Notes: a model not told the origin generated them from the letters alone. DNA of 5,854 bases from DASXRC01 sp036506495 (GCA_036506495.1 DASXRQ010000183.1:1-5854); one strand, 5' to 3'; counted from the stretch's first letter, positions 1 to 5,854 are shown. Made by a program: numbers and translations.

Positions 1-215
1 GCCCGCCCAGCGATAGTCAGCGCGTACGCCGTGGACCAGGCCCCGGCGGCCAACGACTCCGGAGTGGTCGCTTCGCCCAGCACGGTCCGGGCGACGTAAC
101 CGGCCACCTGATCGGGATGGTCCATCCGGCCACGGTAGCCACGGCGAGGGCCACACGCCTTGTCATGCCGACTCCGAATCGCCTCATGATCGAACCAGCG
201 TGAACTCTGACGCAC
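1..215 (-). CDS. Possible partial gene running off the left edge, unidentified
   Basis: A minus-strand frame is open from a GTG at 213-215 to the window edge (71 codons) and reads ...RWFDHEAIRSRHDKACG..., then MDHPDQVAGYVARTVLGE.... Third positions are G/C-rich and the composition looks protein-like, but I recognise no family. The start is unclear. The frame also has an internal ATG around the MDHPDQ segment with no good Shine-Dalgarno sequence. A different frame has an ATG at 164-166 with GGAG five bases upstream (172-175) and begins like a signal peptide (MTRRVALAVATVAG), but it stops at 17-19 after 49 residues. The two could be one frameshifted gene, or one may be a shadow of the other. 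The rest of the left flank up to the resolvase stop (216-345) shows no gene I can support. Confidence 0.25.
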   Translation of the reverse strand, partial: MRQSSRWFDHEAIRSRHDKACGPRRGYRGRMDHPDQVAGYVARTVLGEATTPESLAAGAWSTAYALTIAGR

Positions 216-345
216 TCATCTCGGCAGATCCGTGCACCCGCCGACCGACAGCGACGCTGATCACCCTCTACGCAGAGTCACTGGTTTCGTGCCAGTCCTT
301 CCGGCAAGCACCAAGTCGTGATTTACGAGTTGGCGCTGGTGGTCC

Positions 346-927
346 CTACCTGTGGAGCCATTCGCCCCTCACCCTGAAGGTCTCGGCCCGCAGGTAGCTG
401 TACACGGTTTCGCGGCTGATGCCGAACTCGGTGGCCAGCGCGGATTTCCGCTCGCCCGTTGCGGCGCGCTCGCGCAATTGTCGGGCCTGATCGGCGGTGA
501 GAGCGGGCTTGCGGCCGGTGTAGGCGCCGCGCTGCTTGGCCGCGGCGATCCCCTCGCGTTGGCGCTCCAGGATCAGGGCACGCTCGAACTCGGCGAACGC
601 GCCCATGACCGACAACAGCAGGTTCGCCATCGGGGAGTCCTCACCGGTGAAGATGAGGTTCTCCTTGATGAACTCCACCCGCACGCCCTTGCCTGTCAGG
701 GTCCGCACGAGCCGGCGCAGGTCGTCGAGGTTACGGGCGAGCCGGTCCATCGAGTGCACGATCACGGTGTCGCCGTCGCGAACGAACGCCAGCAGCTCGT
801 CGAGCTTCGGCCGGGCGGTGTCCTTGCCGGACGCTTTGTCAGTGAAGGTCCGCTCGACGACGACGCCGTCGAGTTGGCGGACGGTGTTCTGGTCGACGCT
901 GCTGACCCGGACGTAGCCGACGCGCAC
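346..927 (-). CDS. tnpR: Tn3-family serine resolvase (site-specific recombinase)
   Basis: This is a small serine recombinase that would resolve transposon cointegrates by cutting and rejoining DNA at a res site through a covalent serine-DNA intermediate. From the GTG at 927 it has 193 residues, normal for the family. The N-terminus MRVGYVRVSSVDQN carries the catalytic serine of the YVRVS motif (residue 9) and the conserved arginine two residues before it. The MDRLAR motif (about residues 60-65) supplies the Asp/Arg active-site residues. The stretch SPMANLLLSVMGAFAEFERA followed by RQREGI is the long dimerisation helix and is typical of transposon resolvases rather than large serine integrases. 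A helix-turn-helix (ATEFGISRETVYSYLR) near the C-terminus would bind DNA. An upstream ATG at 993 is in frame, but it would add 22 residues not expected in the family and would overlap the dyads upstream. The GTG has a strong GGAGGGGG sequence seven bases before it and gives the canonical N-terminus. All catalytic motifs are present, so the gene looks functional. No matching intact transposase is in the window. Confidence 0.93.
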   Translation of the reverse strand: MRVGYVRVSSVDQNTVRQLDGVVVERTFTDKASGKDTARPKLDELLAFVRDGDTVIVHSMDRLARNLDDLRRLVRTLTGKGVRVEFIKENLIFTGEDSPMANLLLSVMGAFAEFERALILERQREGIAAAKQRGAYTGRKPALTADQARQLRERAATGERKSALATEFGISRETVYSYLRAETFRVRGEWLHR

Positions 928-934
928 CGGCCTG

Positions 935-942
935 CCCCCTCC
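935..942 (-). promoter_or_regulatory. Shine-Dalgarno sequence deciding the resolvase start
   Basis: On the minus strand this reads GGAGGGGG, seven bases before the GTG at 925-927. It supports that GTG, rather than the ATG at 991-993, as the resolvase start. Confidence 0.7.
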
Positions 943-954
943 GCTCTCGAAAAT

Positions 955-1043
955 GTCAGGCTGGACTCTGTAATCCTGACGGACATGCGTCAAGAAGCCA
1001 GGGTTTGGGGCAGGATCTGTGCATTGAACCCGCTTTGCCCCAA
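955..1043. promoter_or_regulatory. Probable res site / resolvase operator (three dyads)
   Basis: Immediately upstream of the resolvase lie three inverted repeats. GTCAGG (955-960) pairs with CCTGAC (975-980) over a 26-bp span. TGACG (977-981) pairs with CGTCA (988-992). TTGGGGCA (1005-1012) pairs with TGCCCCAA (1036-1043) over 39 bp. Transposon resolvases act at a res site next to their gene that contains several imperfect dyads and usually also represses the gene. Position, size (about 90 bp) and the TGTC-type arms fit, but the subsites do not clearly match a res consensus I can recite. The outer 39-bp dyad could instead mark an element end or a hairpin. Confidence 0.45.
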
Positions 1044-1046
1044 TGT

Positions 1047-1115
1047 GATCGGGCAGATGGAGCCCGGCTCGCGTTCCGCCTGCTCGACCTGCTGCTGGAC
1101 GGCGTCCGCGCTTGA
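1047..1115 (+). pseudogene. C-terminal gene remnant, possibly of a TetR-type regulator
   Basis: In this frame the sequence reads DRADGARLAFRLLDLLLDGV and then RA and a TGA stop at 1113-1115. The Leu-rich end with LLLDGVRA resembles the last helix of many actinomycete TetR-family regulators. It is only 22 codons, so the resemblance is weak evidence. No convincing protein continues upstream in the frame, and the fragment begins just after the dyad ending at 1043, as if an element had inserted there and cut off the rest. It could also be chance reading in GC-rich DNA. Confidence 0.3.
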
Positions 1116-1129
1116 AGTCCCCGATTTCG

Positions 1130-1142
1130 TATAGATCGAGGA
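1130..1142 (+). promoter_or_regulatory. Possible -10 element and ribosome binding site of the CHAT gene
   Basis: TATAGAT at 1130-1136 is the best -10-like sequence before the operon and stands out in GC-rich DNA, but no good -35 box lies at the expected distance. GAGGA at 1138-1142 ends ten bases before the GTG at 1153, a usable but slightly long spacing. If this -10 is real, transcription would begin within a few bases of 1142 and give a very short leader, so the GAGGA may not be fully transcribed. An in-frame ATG at 1186 would then be an alternative start. Confidence 0.25.
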
Positions 1143-1152
1143 CTCATGCTGG

Positions 1153-4100
1153 GTGATCGAAGAATTGCACACGGACAATGTGGCGATGGCAGTTCTGCGT
1201 ATCCATCACCACGATGTGGACGGCGCGCCGGTGGCCGGGCTCGAGTGGCAGGGCGATCGCGTCACCGTGCCGTTCCGGCCCGCGCTCGACCGTATCGACC
1301 TCGAGGAACTGCGCTGGTACCACGAGAACTACCGGGAGAGGTGGGACGCCGCCTCCCCGGATCAGATCACGCGGATCCGCGACGCCCAGCGCAAGATCGG
1401 CGAGGCTCTGCACGCCGCGCTTTTCGCCGGCGACGCCGCCGCCCTCGCGGCCGAGGTGCGAGCCGCGGGCCGTCAGTCGTCGCCTCGGCGAACCGAGCGG
1501 GACGCCGGGTTGCACGTGCAGATCCGTGACGACCTCTACGACGCGGCCATCCCGTGGGAGTTGCTGGCCGACCCCGAGGTTGAGGAGCCGCTGGTGGTGC
1601 GGGCGGCGAGCTTCGTACGGGCGATCGGTGAGGTGGCGCCGGCGCCCGCGGACCGGGTCATGCGGCGAGTGCTTCTGCTGATCAGCAGGCCGGGCGGGGT
1701 GTACGACATCGGATACTGGACGGTGGCGTACGAGCTGTGGAGGACGTTGAGCACGATGCCGCGAGTCAAGGTGGACGTGCTCCGGCCGCCGACCTTCGAC
1801 GCGCTGGGCGACCGCCTGCGTGCGGCCGTGGCGGAGGGTGTGCCGTACACGGCCGTGCACTTCGACGGCCATGGCGTGATCCTGAACCCGTTCGGTGCGG
1901 TGCGGGACACGGGCTACCTGGTGTTCGAGACGCCCAACCGGGACGGGCCCGACTTCGTGGACGGCGCGACGCTGGGCCATGTTCTCGCTGCGAACGACGT
2001 GCTGCTGCTGTCGATGAACGCCTGTCGGTCGGCCGACTCGGCCGGCGGCGATCGGCACCTGCGGGCCGAGCCGGCCGAGACCACCGGTCAGCCGTCGGTC
2101 GTCGATGATGTTCTCACTGCCGGGGTCCCCGCCTGTGCGGGCATGGGCCGGGAGGTCTATCCGGGTACGCCGTCGCGGTTCTTCCCGGCCTTCTACGAGG
2201 CGTTTCTCAACGGCGACAGCCCCGGCGAGGCGGCGCGGGTGGCGCGGAGGCGCCTGCGCGCGGATCCGCTCACGGCCGGGATCTACCGCGAGGACAGCGC
2301 GCCGATCGACGACTGGTGCGTACCGGTGGTCGCCGAGGGGGCTGCCGTGCGGCTGGCACCACCGTCGCCCGGCGAGCCGGCGGTCCCGGTCGACCCGCTG
2401 GCGGGCGTCTTCCCCGAGGAACTTCTTGCGCCACCGGTCGTGGGCTTCGACCGAGCCATCCTGACGCTGGAGGCGGGGTTCGCGGACGCCCCGGTCGTCC
2501 TCGTGCACGGCGGTCTCCTCGCGGGCAAGAGCCGCCTGGCGGCCGAGTATGCCCGCTGGCTGTCCTCCACCTCGCCCGAGCCCCGCCCGGTGACATACCT
2601 GCGCCTGGATGACAGCGGCGATCTCCGGGAGCTGGCGGAGCGCATCCCGGACGACCTGGGCGGCGGTCTGCTCATTCTCGACCAGGCCGACCACGCCGGG
2701 CGAGCGGCCGAGGAACTGGTGACTCGAGTGGCCGGTACGGGTCGCGTGATCGTGACCGCCCGCACCCCGCACCTGCCGTGGCTGCCCGCGCACCAGCGCA
2801 TCGTGCCGGACAACCTTCCGATGGCCCGGCGGGCAGCCCTGGGCAAGGTTTGGGCGCAGGACGCCGGCCTGGAGTTCGACGTGCGCCGGTTCCAGCCGTT
2901 GGTGCACTTCTGCGGGGGCCACCCCGGAGTGCTCCTGATCCTACTCGAGGCCGCGTACGACCAGGTCAGTCGGGCCGAGACCAACGCGAACCAGGTCAGT
3001 CAATGGTTGAACGACGCACAGTGGGACCACATTGCCGACCTGAAGGCGGCCCCGATCGAGCGTGTCATCGACGATGTCGCGGCGGACGTGTCGGATCGCC
3101 TCGACGCCGGCGGGCTCGCCGTCATCTCCTACGTCGCCCGGTTCAACGGCTTCTGCGACACGGCCGCGGCGGCCCGGCTGATGGCGGCCATCACTGGCGT
3201 GGAGGTGTCCACCGGGGCCGCGGATGAAGTGATGAGAAAGCTCGTGGCGGCCGGGCTGGTGGAGGAATCGGGCACGCGTCGGCCCGGTTGGTGGCTGCAC
3301 CCCCTGCTCAAGCTCGTGGCCTCCCGGCTGCCGCACGACCACGACGCCGACCTGGACGGCGCGCTGATCGACACGGTGGCGGAGGTGTGCGCCGGCCTCG
3401 TCACCGAATTCCGCGCCGCTCCTCTCGAGGTCAGCGAACTGCTGCTGGCGCATAAGCAAAATCTCTCCGACGCGCTGTGGATAGCCATGGAGCGCCGCCT
3501 CATCGAGCCGATCGCGAAGCTGACCGAGGCGCTCTGTCTGTCCTGCCGCTACGAGGGCGACGTCGATCTGGCGAGCCGGGTTCTCGACAGCGCATTGCTG
3601 CACTTCCTTGAGCGGGACACGTTCGCGCCGCAGCTCAAGCCGGGCGAACTCCCCGCGCGGATCTGGTACCAGGCGATATGGGTAAGCGCGTACTGGCCCC
3701 GCAACCTGAGAATGCTTCAGCAGCGGTCGGCCCTGATGCCGCCCGAGGACGACCAATTCGCGGACGGCCTCTATCTCCGGGCGACCGGAGACTTCGAAAC
3801 GGCGGTCCGGGCCTTCCTGGCCGAGCTGAACGAGCCTGGGAGCGCGCCACGGTACTACCCGGGAGACGTGGAATGGCACCTTGCCGACAGCATCCTCACC
3901 GGCGCGTCGGACCTCAGCTACCCGACCGCGCTCGCCTACGCCCGGGCCAGTCACACGGCCCGTCTCTCGAATGACGTCGTTGGCCGGGCCTCCTCCCGTA
4001 TCCTCGAAGCCCGGATACGCCTGGCGATGCTCGGCCCGGCCGATCCCTTCGAGCAGGAGCCGTCTCCTCCCGACGACCCCGTCGTTCTTCGGGAGATCGG

Positions 4101-4452
4101 GGACCTGCTGAGTGAGGCGATGGCGGAAGGCGGCGGCGGTTCCGCGGAGAATCGCGCCCACTGGCTGATGGTGCAGGCCTCCCTTTCGGTCGCGCACGGC
4201 GACCTCACCGCGGCGGTCGCCGCCTTCGAGGGAGGCGTGTCGCTTCTGGCCCGCCTGCAGGGGACCGACCAATGGCGGTACTACCTGCGCTTCGCGCACC
4301 ATCTGATCGACCACGGCTGGATCGCCCGCGGCTTCGAGTTCGCGTTCGCCGCGTTCCACGCCGCCATGGAGTCCGGCAACATGATGCTGTCGACTCGCAT
4401 CCGTGAGTTCTGCGAACATCTGGAAGCGACGTACCCGGAGCTGACCAAATGA
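1153..4452 (+). CDS. CHAT-domain protease fused to a STAND NTPase and TPR-like region
   Basis: This 1099-residue multidomain protein looks like a cytoplasmic sensor-protease; there is no signal peptide or clear membrane segment. Residues about 120-390 form a CHAT (caspase-like) peptidase domain. HFDGHG (236-241) carries the catalytic His240 and LLSMNACRSA carries the catalytic Cys291. They are followed by GVPACAGMG (about 324-332) and the FYEAFLNGDSPGEAARVARR helix typical of the family. Residues about 425-600 are a STAND-type ATPase: Walker A GGLLAGKS (453-460), Walker B LLILD (506-510) with Asp513, VTAR (534-537) as the sensor-like arginine motif, and CGGHPGVLL (587-595) in place of the GLPL motif. 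A winged-helix-like part (about 640-725) precedes a long alpha-helical region (about 740-1099) that resembles TPR-type repeats, for example around 875-890 and 1010-1035. STAND proteins are usually ligand-triggered oligomerising switches, so the C-terminus probably senses and the CHAT domain executes; this is inference. The GTG start is favoured by GAGGA upstream; ATG at 1186 is an alternative. The stop overlaps the next gene, indicating an operon. Confidence 0.9.
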   Translation: MIEELHTDNVAMAVLRIHHHDVDGAPVAGLEWQGDRVTVPFRPALDRIDLEELRWYHENYRERWDAASPDQITRIRDAQRKIGEALHAALFAGDAAALAAEVRAAGRQSSPRRTERDAGLHVQIRDDLYDAAIPWELLADPEVEEPLVVRAASFVRAIGEVAPAPADRVMRRVLLLISRPGGVYDIGYWTVAYELWRTLSTMPRVKVDVLRPPTFDALGDRLRAAVAEGVPYTAVHFDGHGVILNPFGAVRDTGYLVFETPNRDGPDFVDGATLGHVLAANDVLLLSMNACRSADSAGGDRHLRAEPAETTGQPSVVDDVLTAGVPACAGMGREVYPGTPSRFFPAFYEAFLNGDSPGEAARVARRRLRADPLTAGIYREDSAPIDDWCVPVVAEGAAVRLAPPSPGEPAVPVDPLAGVFPEELLAPPVVGFDRAILTLEAGFADAPVVLVHGGLLAGKSRLAAEYARWLSSTSPEPRPVTYLRLDDSGDLRELAERIPDDLGGGLLILDQADHAGRAAEELVTRVAGTGRVIVTARTPHLPWLPAHQRIVPDNLPMARRAALGKVWAQDAGLEFDVRRFQPLVHFCGGHPGVLLILLEAAYDQVSRAETNANQVSQWLNDAQWDHIADLKAAPIERVIDDVAADVSDRLDAGGLAVISYVARFNGFCDTAAAARLMAAITGVEVSTGAADEVMRKLVAAGLVEESGTRRPGWWLHPLLKLVASRLPHDHDADLDGALIDTVAEVCAGLVTEFRAAPLEVSELLLAHKQNLSDALWIAMERRLIEPIAKLTEALCLSCRYEGDVDLASRVLDSALLHFLERDTFAPQLKPGELPARIWYQAIWVSAYWPRNLRMLQQRSALMPPEDDQFADGLYLRATGDFETAVRAFLAELNEPGSAPRYYPGDVEWHLADSILTGASDLSYPTALAYARASHTARLSNDVVGRASSRILEARIRLAMLGPADPFEQEPSPPDDPVVLREIGDLLSEAMAEGGGGSAENRAHWLMVQASLSVAHGDLTAAVAAFEGGVSLLARLQGTDQWRYYLRFAHHLIDHGWIARGFEFAFAAFHAAMESGNMMLSTRIREFCEHLEATYPELTK
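2960..3001 (+). repeat. 12-bp direct repeat with 30-bp period inside the CHAT gene
   Basis: ACCAGGTCAGTC occurs exactly at 2960-2971 and again at 2990-3001. The spacing is ten codons, so residues DQVSRAETNA are followed by NQVSQWLNDA. It may be a small in-frame duplication at the end of the NTPase module, or coincidence. Confidence 0.5.
4437..4452 (+). promoter_or_regulatory. RBS plus ATGA stop-start overlap (translational coupling)
   Basis: GGAG at 4437-4440 lies eight bases before the ATG at 4449. That ATG overlaps the TGA of the upstream gene (4450-4452) as ATGA. This arrangement usually couples translation of two genes whose products are needed together. Confidence 0.75.
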
Positions 4453-5333
4453 GCGACCCGTTCGGTGGCATCCCGCTCGCCGCCGCCTTGACCGACGAAC
4501 AGTTGTCAGAACGCCTCGGCGAGCCTGTCCGCAGCGGCCGGGAACGTGTTTCCACGGGCGGCGGGCGGTTCGGGTTCGCTTGGCTTGGCGGGTCGCCACC
4601 GTGGCGGCACACCTCGCACAGCGTCGGGTTCATCCCGATGGGTGCGTCCGGGGCGGGGGCGATCCGGCACGTCGGTGAGGCCGAGCCCGATCCGTCGCTC
4701 AAGGATGCGCGATTACGCATCACCCTGGACGGGCTGCGGGTGGCCGACTATCCCGGCGGCGGGATTCACCGGGTGTTGTTCAACTTCTTCGTTCAGAATC
4801 GCACGGGCACCGGAGTGGAGGACGTCAACTTCAATGCCACGTACCGCGTCCGCGAGGGCGAGAGCGCGGCGGTTCTCAACTTTCCGATCTTTACCGGGGT
4901 CGCGCCGCGCGAGACCGGCCTGGTCATCCGCTGCTACACGGTGAACGTGAAGAACGACAACGACGAGCTCTTCCTCGACCTGCTCGAGTCGGACGCTCTG
5001 CGCCAGGGGCTCACCCTCGTCGCCACGGCGCAACCGGCGCTGGGACCGCTTTCGAGCCTCGCCGTCGGCATGGCCAAGGCGATCGCGACGCGGCGGCGCA
5101 ACGTACCGGTGCAGGACGTCCACCTCGGGCTCGACTTCGGCGGGCCGGCGACCGGCGCGCGGCTGGCGGCCGGATCGTATGTGGCGGTGCAGATGCCGGC
5201 CGCGTTCCAGCGCGCCTGGCGCTGGACGGACTGGTCTTACGACGCAAGCTCGGGACAGATATGCAACGCCGCGGGCGAGCTGATCCCGCTGAACTACTTC
5301 ATCCTCGGCGTGAGCCCGTCCACCGCCACGTGA
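4449..5333 (+). CDS. Beta-rich protein of unknown function, partner of the CHAT-STAND protein
   Basis: I cannot assign this 294-residue protein to a named family. The first 80 or so residues are Gly/Pro-rich and probably flexible. From about 85 to 175 the pattern is alternating hydrophobic residues with turns (LRITLDGLRVADY, HRVLFNFFVQNRT, DVNFNATYRVREG, LVIRCYTVNVKNDNDE), suggesting a beta-sandwich. A segment rich in small and hydrophobic residues (187-211) follows and ends in RRR (215-217). Then come more strands (HLGLDFGG, SYVAVQMP) and an aromatic C-terminal part (AWRWTDWSYDASSGQI, IPLNYFILGVS). There is no signal peptide or obvious catalytic motif. The ATGA overlap with the protease gene implies a shared role: substrate, effector released by cleavage, or regulator. 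The length is similar to bacterial gasdermins, which also pair with CHAT-type proteases, but I see no convincing gasdermin signature. I have a loose impression of similar proteins next to caspase-like genes in other bacteria, which a search must test. Confidence 0.85.
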   Translation: MSDPFGGIPLAAALTDEQLSERLGEPVRSGRERVSTGGGRFGFAWLGGSPPWRHTSHSVGFIPMGASGAGAIRHVGEAEPDPSLKDARLRITLDGLRVADYPGGGIHRVLFNFFVQNRTGTGVEDVNFNATYRVREGESAAVLNFPIFTGVAPRETGLVIRCYTVNVKNDNDELFLDLLESDALRQGLTLVATAQPALGPLSSLAVGMAKAIATRRRNVPVQDVHLGLDFGGPATGARLAAGSYVAVQMPAAFQRAWRWTDWSYDASSGQICNAAGELIPLNYFILGVSPSTAT

Positions 5334-5374
5334 CGCGGTCGAGCCGACGTTGACGATCTCGGCCGTACCCGGAG

Positions 5375-5390
5375 CGCGGTCGACGCCGCG
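5375..5390 (+). terminator. Weak GC hairpin after the operon
   Basis: CGCGG (5375-5379) and CCGCG (5386-5390) can form a five-bp stem with a six-base loop about 40 bases after the operon's stop codon. There is no T-tract. In addition, CGCGGTCGA occurs at 5334-5342 and again at 5375-5383. It could aid termination, but hairpins of this strength are common in DNA of this composition. Confidence 0.2.
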
Positions 5391-5405
5391 TCGGGCGCCC
5401 GGCCG

Positions 5406-5555
5406 TCACGGCTGGTCGGTGGACCCGACCGGCGCCACGAGCTTGCGCAGGCCGACACGGCCGCCGGACGTGATCAGGGCCAGGGGGACGTGGTGGTAGA
5501 CCACGCCGCGCGGGCGGCGCGGGTCGGGCTGGCCGTTGGTGCGCGGCCAGTCCGG
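5406..5555 (-). pseudogene. C-terminal fragment of an unidentified protein
   Basis: A minus-strand frame bounded by stops at 5556-5558 and 5406-5408 reads DWPRTNGQPDPRRPRGVVYH and then HVPLALITSGGRVGLRKLVA to a TGA. The composition is convincing for a real protein end with a beta-type hydrophobic core. There is no plausible start or Shine-Dalgarno sequence, so it looks like a truncated gene tail. The family is not recognised. It lies tail-to-tail with the CHAT operon and its upstream end abuts the AT-richer dyad patch, a candidate breakpoint. Confidence 0.35.
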
Positions 5556-5599
5556 TCAGTTCTGACGATCTTGTCAAAACTAGCGGTAAGGCTGGTCAG
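5555..5599. other. AT-richer patch with GTCAG/CTGAC dyad, possible recombination site
   Basis: GTCAG (5555-5559) and CTGAC (5562-5566) form a five-bp-arm dyad with a TT centre. TGTCAA follows at 5572-5577 and another GTCAG at 5595-5599. The stretch is clearly richer in A/T than its surroundings. The same GTCAG/TGTCA words occur in the dyad upstream of the resolvase at 955-980, so this could be a second resolvase-binding region or the old upstream region of a transposon gene. On the minus strand TTGACA looks like a -35 box, but no good -10 follows. Confidence 0.25.
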
Positions 5600-5716
5600 A
5601 GGGCACACAGCGTGGGTGGACCGGTTGTCACGGCGCTTGTCGGGCCGGTGCGGGGCCTGCTGCGGTGTTAAGGCGGTCGGCGTAGATCCGGTACGCCTTG
5701 CGGTTTGGCGGAGGGG

Positions 5717-5854
5717 CTCGAACCGAGTCATCTCCCGCATTATGTAATCGCGCACCACACCGGGCCGGCGGATCCCCAGCTGCCCGGCCAGGTACTCCGC
5801 CACCGCCTCCGGCACGTCGAGCGGGTCGTCCAGGAACGTCCCCAAGAACCGCAC
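5717..5854 (-). pseudogene. tnpA: Tn3-family transposase, N-terminal fragment (truncated)
   Basis: The minus-strand frame entering from the right edge reads VRFLGTFLDDPLDVPEAVAE, then YLAGQLGI, and later a VVRDY...MTRFE segment. This matches the pattern of the N-terminal domain of Tn3-family transposases (DUF4158), in which a FLGTFL.DP.DVP block is followed by YLA.QLGI and a Tyr...T.(F/W)E segment. The intact enzyme is around 1000 residues; here similarity ends after TRFE at 5717, and the continuing frame is Pro/Thr/Arg-rich and unlike the family, so the gene is broken by an insertion or deletion there. The true start lies beyond the window. It cannot be active as seen. It faces the same way as the resolvase on the other side of the operon, but nothing shows that the two came from one element. 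Confidence 0.75.

Larger units (their letters stand above)
5334..5716. other. Stretch without an intact gene between the operon and the transposase remnant
   Basis: No complete gene is supported here. The stretch holds a weak hairpin just after the operon, a 49-codon minus-strand fragment, an AT-richer dyad patch, and a minus-strand frame before 5716 that reads PPNRKAYRIYADRLNTAA and stops at 5628-5630. That last fragment is vaguely like the N-terminal region of a tyrosine recombinase but is too short to call. The mix suggests successive insertions and deletions. Confidence 0.6.

Noticed and set aside
352..1134. Plus-strand frame opposite the resolvase
   Set aside because: The minus strand carries all resolvase motifs; this frame is a compositional shadow and ends at an unrelated stop.
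1144..2922. Long open minus-strand frame opposite the first half of the CHAT gene
   Set aside because: It is antisense to a gene with clear CHAT and NTPase motifs. It is rich in Arg, His, Gly and Pro with no recognisable domain, as expected from the complement of GC-rich codons.
2941..4599. Long open minus-strand frame opposite the second half of the CHAT gene
   Set aside because: It shows the same mirror-type composition and spans the junction of the two plus-strand genes; no motifs or plausible start signals.
5332..5392. Seven-bp dyad GACGCGG...CCGCGTC as an operon terminator
   Set aside because: The loop would be 47 bases and there is no T-tract; arms of this length are expected by chance at this GC content.
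5705..5730. tRNA 3'-end-like sequence (GGTTCGAGCCCC followed by CTCCGCC on the minus strand), as an attachment site
   Set aside because: The five bases before TTCGAGC do not pair with those after it, so there is no T-stem. The GGTTCGAG is explained by the codons for the TRFE motif of the transposase remnant.
1..5854. CRISPR array, rRNA or intact tRNA genes
   Set aside because: No regularly spaced repeats and no RNA-gene signatures were seen on either strand.

Overview
This is a GC-rich (roughly 70%) stretch with strong G/C preference at third codon positions, GTG starts, and actinomycete-style genes, so an actinomycete (Streptomyces / Streptosporangiales type) is the likely host. Genus cannot be told from the sequence alone.

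The core is a two-gene, plus-strand operon at 1153-5333. The first gene encodes a 1099-residue protein with an N-terminal CHAT (caspase-like) protease domain (His240/Cys291), a STAND-type NTPase module (Walker A 453-460, Walker B 506-510), a winged-helix-like region and a long helical, TPR-like C-terminal sensor region. Its stop codon overlaps the ATG of the second gene (ATGA). The second gene encodes a 294-residue, beta-rich protein of unknown function with one hydrophobic/amphipathic segment. A signal-transducing NTPase fused to a protease and translationally coupled to a small partner is the layout of bacterial conflict or programmed-death systems, so the second protein is a candidate substrate, effector or regulator. 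This is inference from architecture; no activity can be read from the sequence.

The operon is bracketed by debris of mobile DNA. On the left, on the minus strand, lies an apparently intact Tn3-type serine resolvase (346-927). Upstream of it is a roughly 90-bp stretch with three dyads that looks like a res site (955-1043). A short C-terminal gene remnant (1047-1115) follows. On the right, on the minus strand and entering from outside the window, is the N-terminal part of a Tn3-family transposase (5717-5854) that loses its reading frame similarity after 46 visible codons. Between the operon and this remnant are about 380 bases without an intact gene. They hold a 49-codon minus-strand fragment and an AT-richer patch with GTCAG/CTGAC dyads. 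The left edge (1-345) contains at best the start of an unidentified minus-strand gene.

The simplest reading is a CHAT-STAND two-gene conflict cassette sitting in a graveyard of Tn3-type transposon insertions, with the resolvase module possibly belonging to the element that carried or flanked it.
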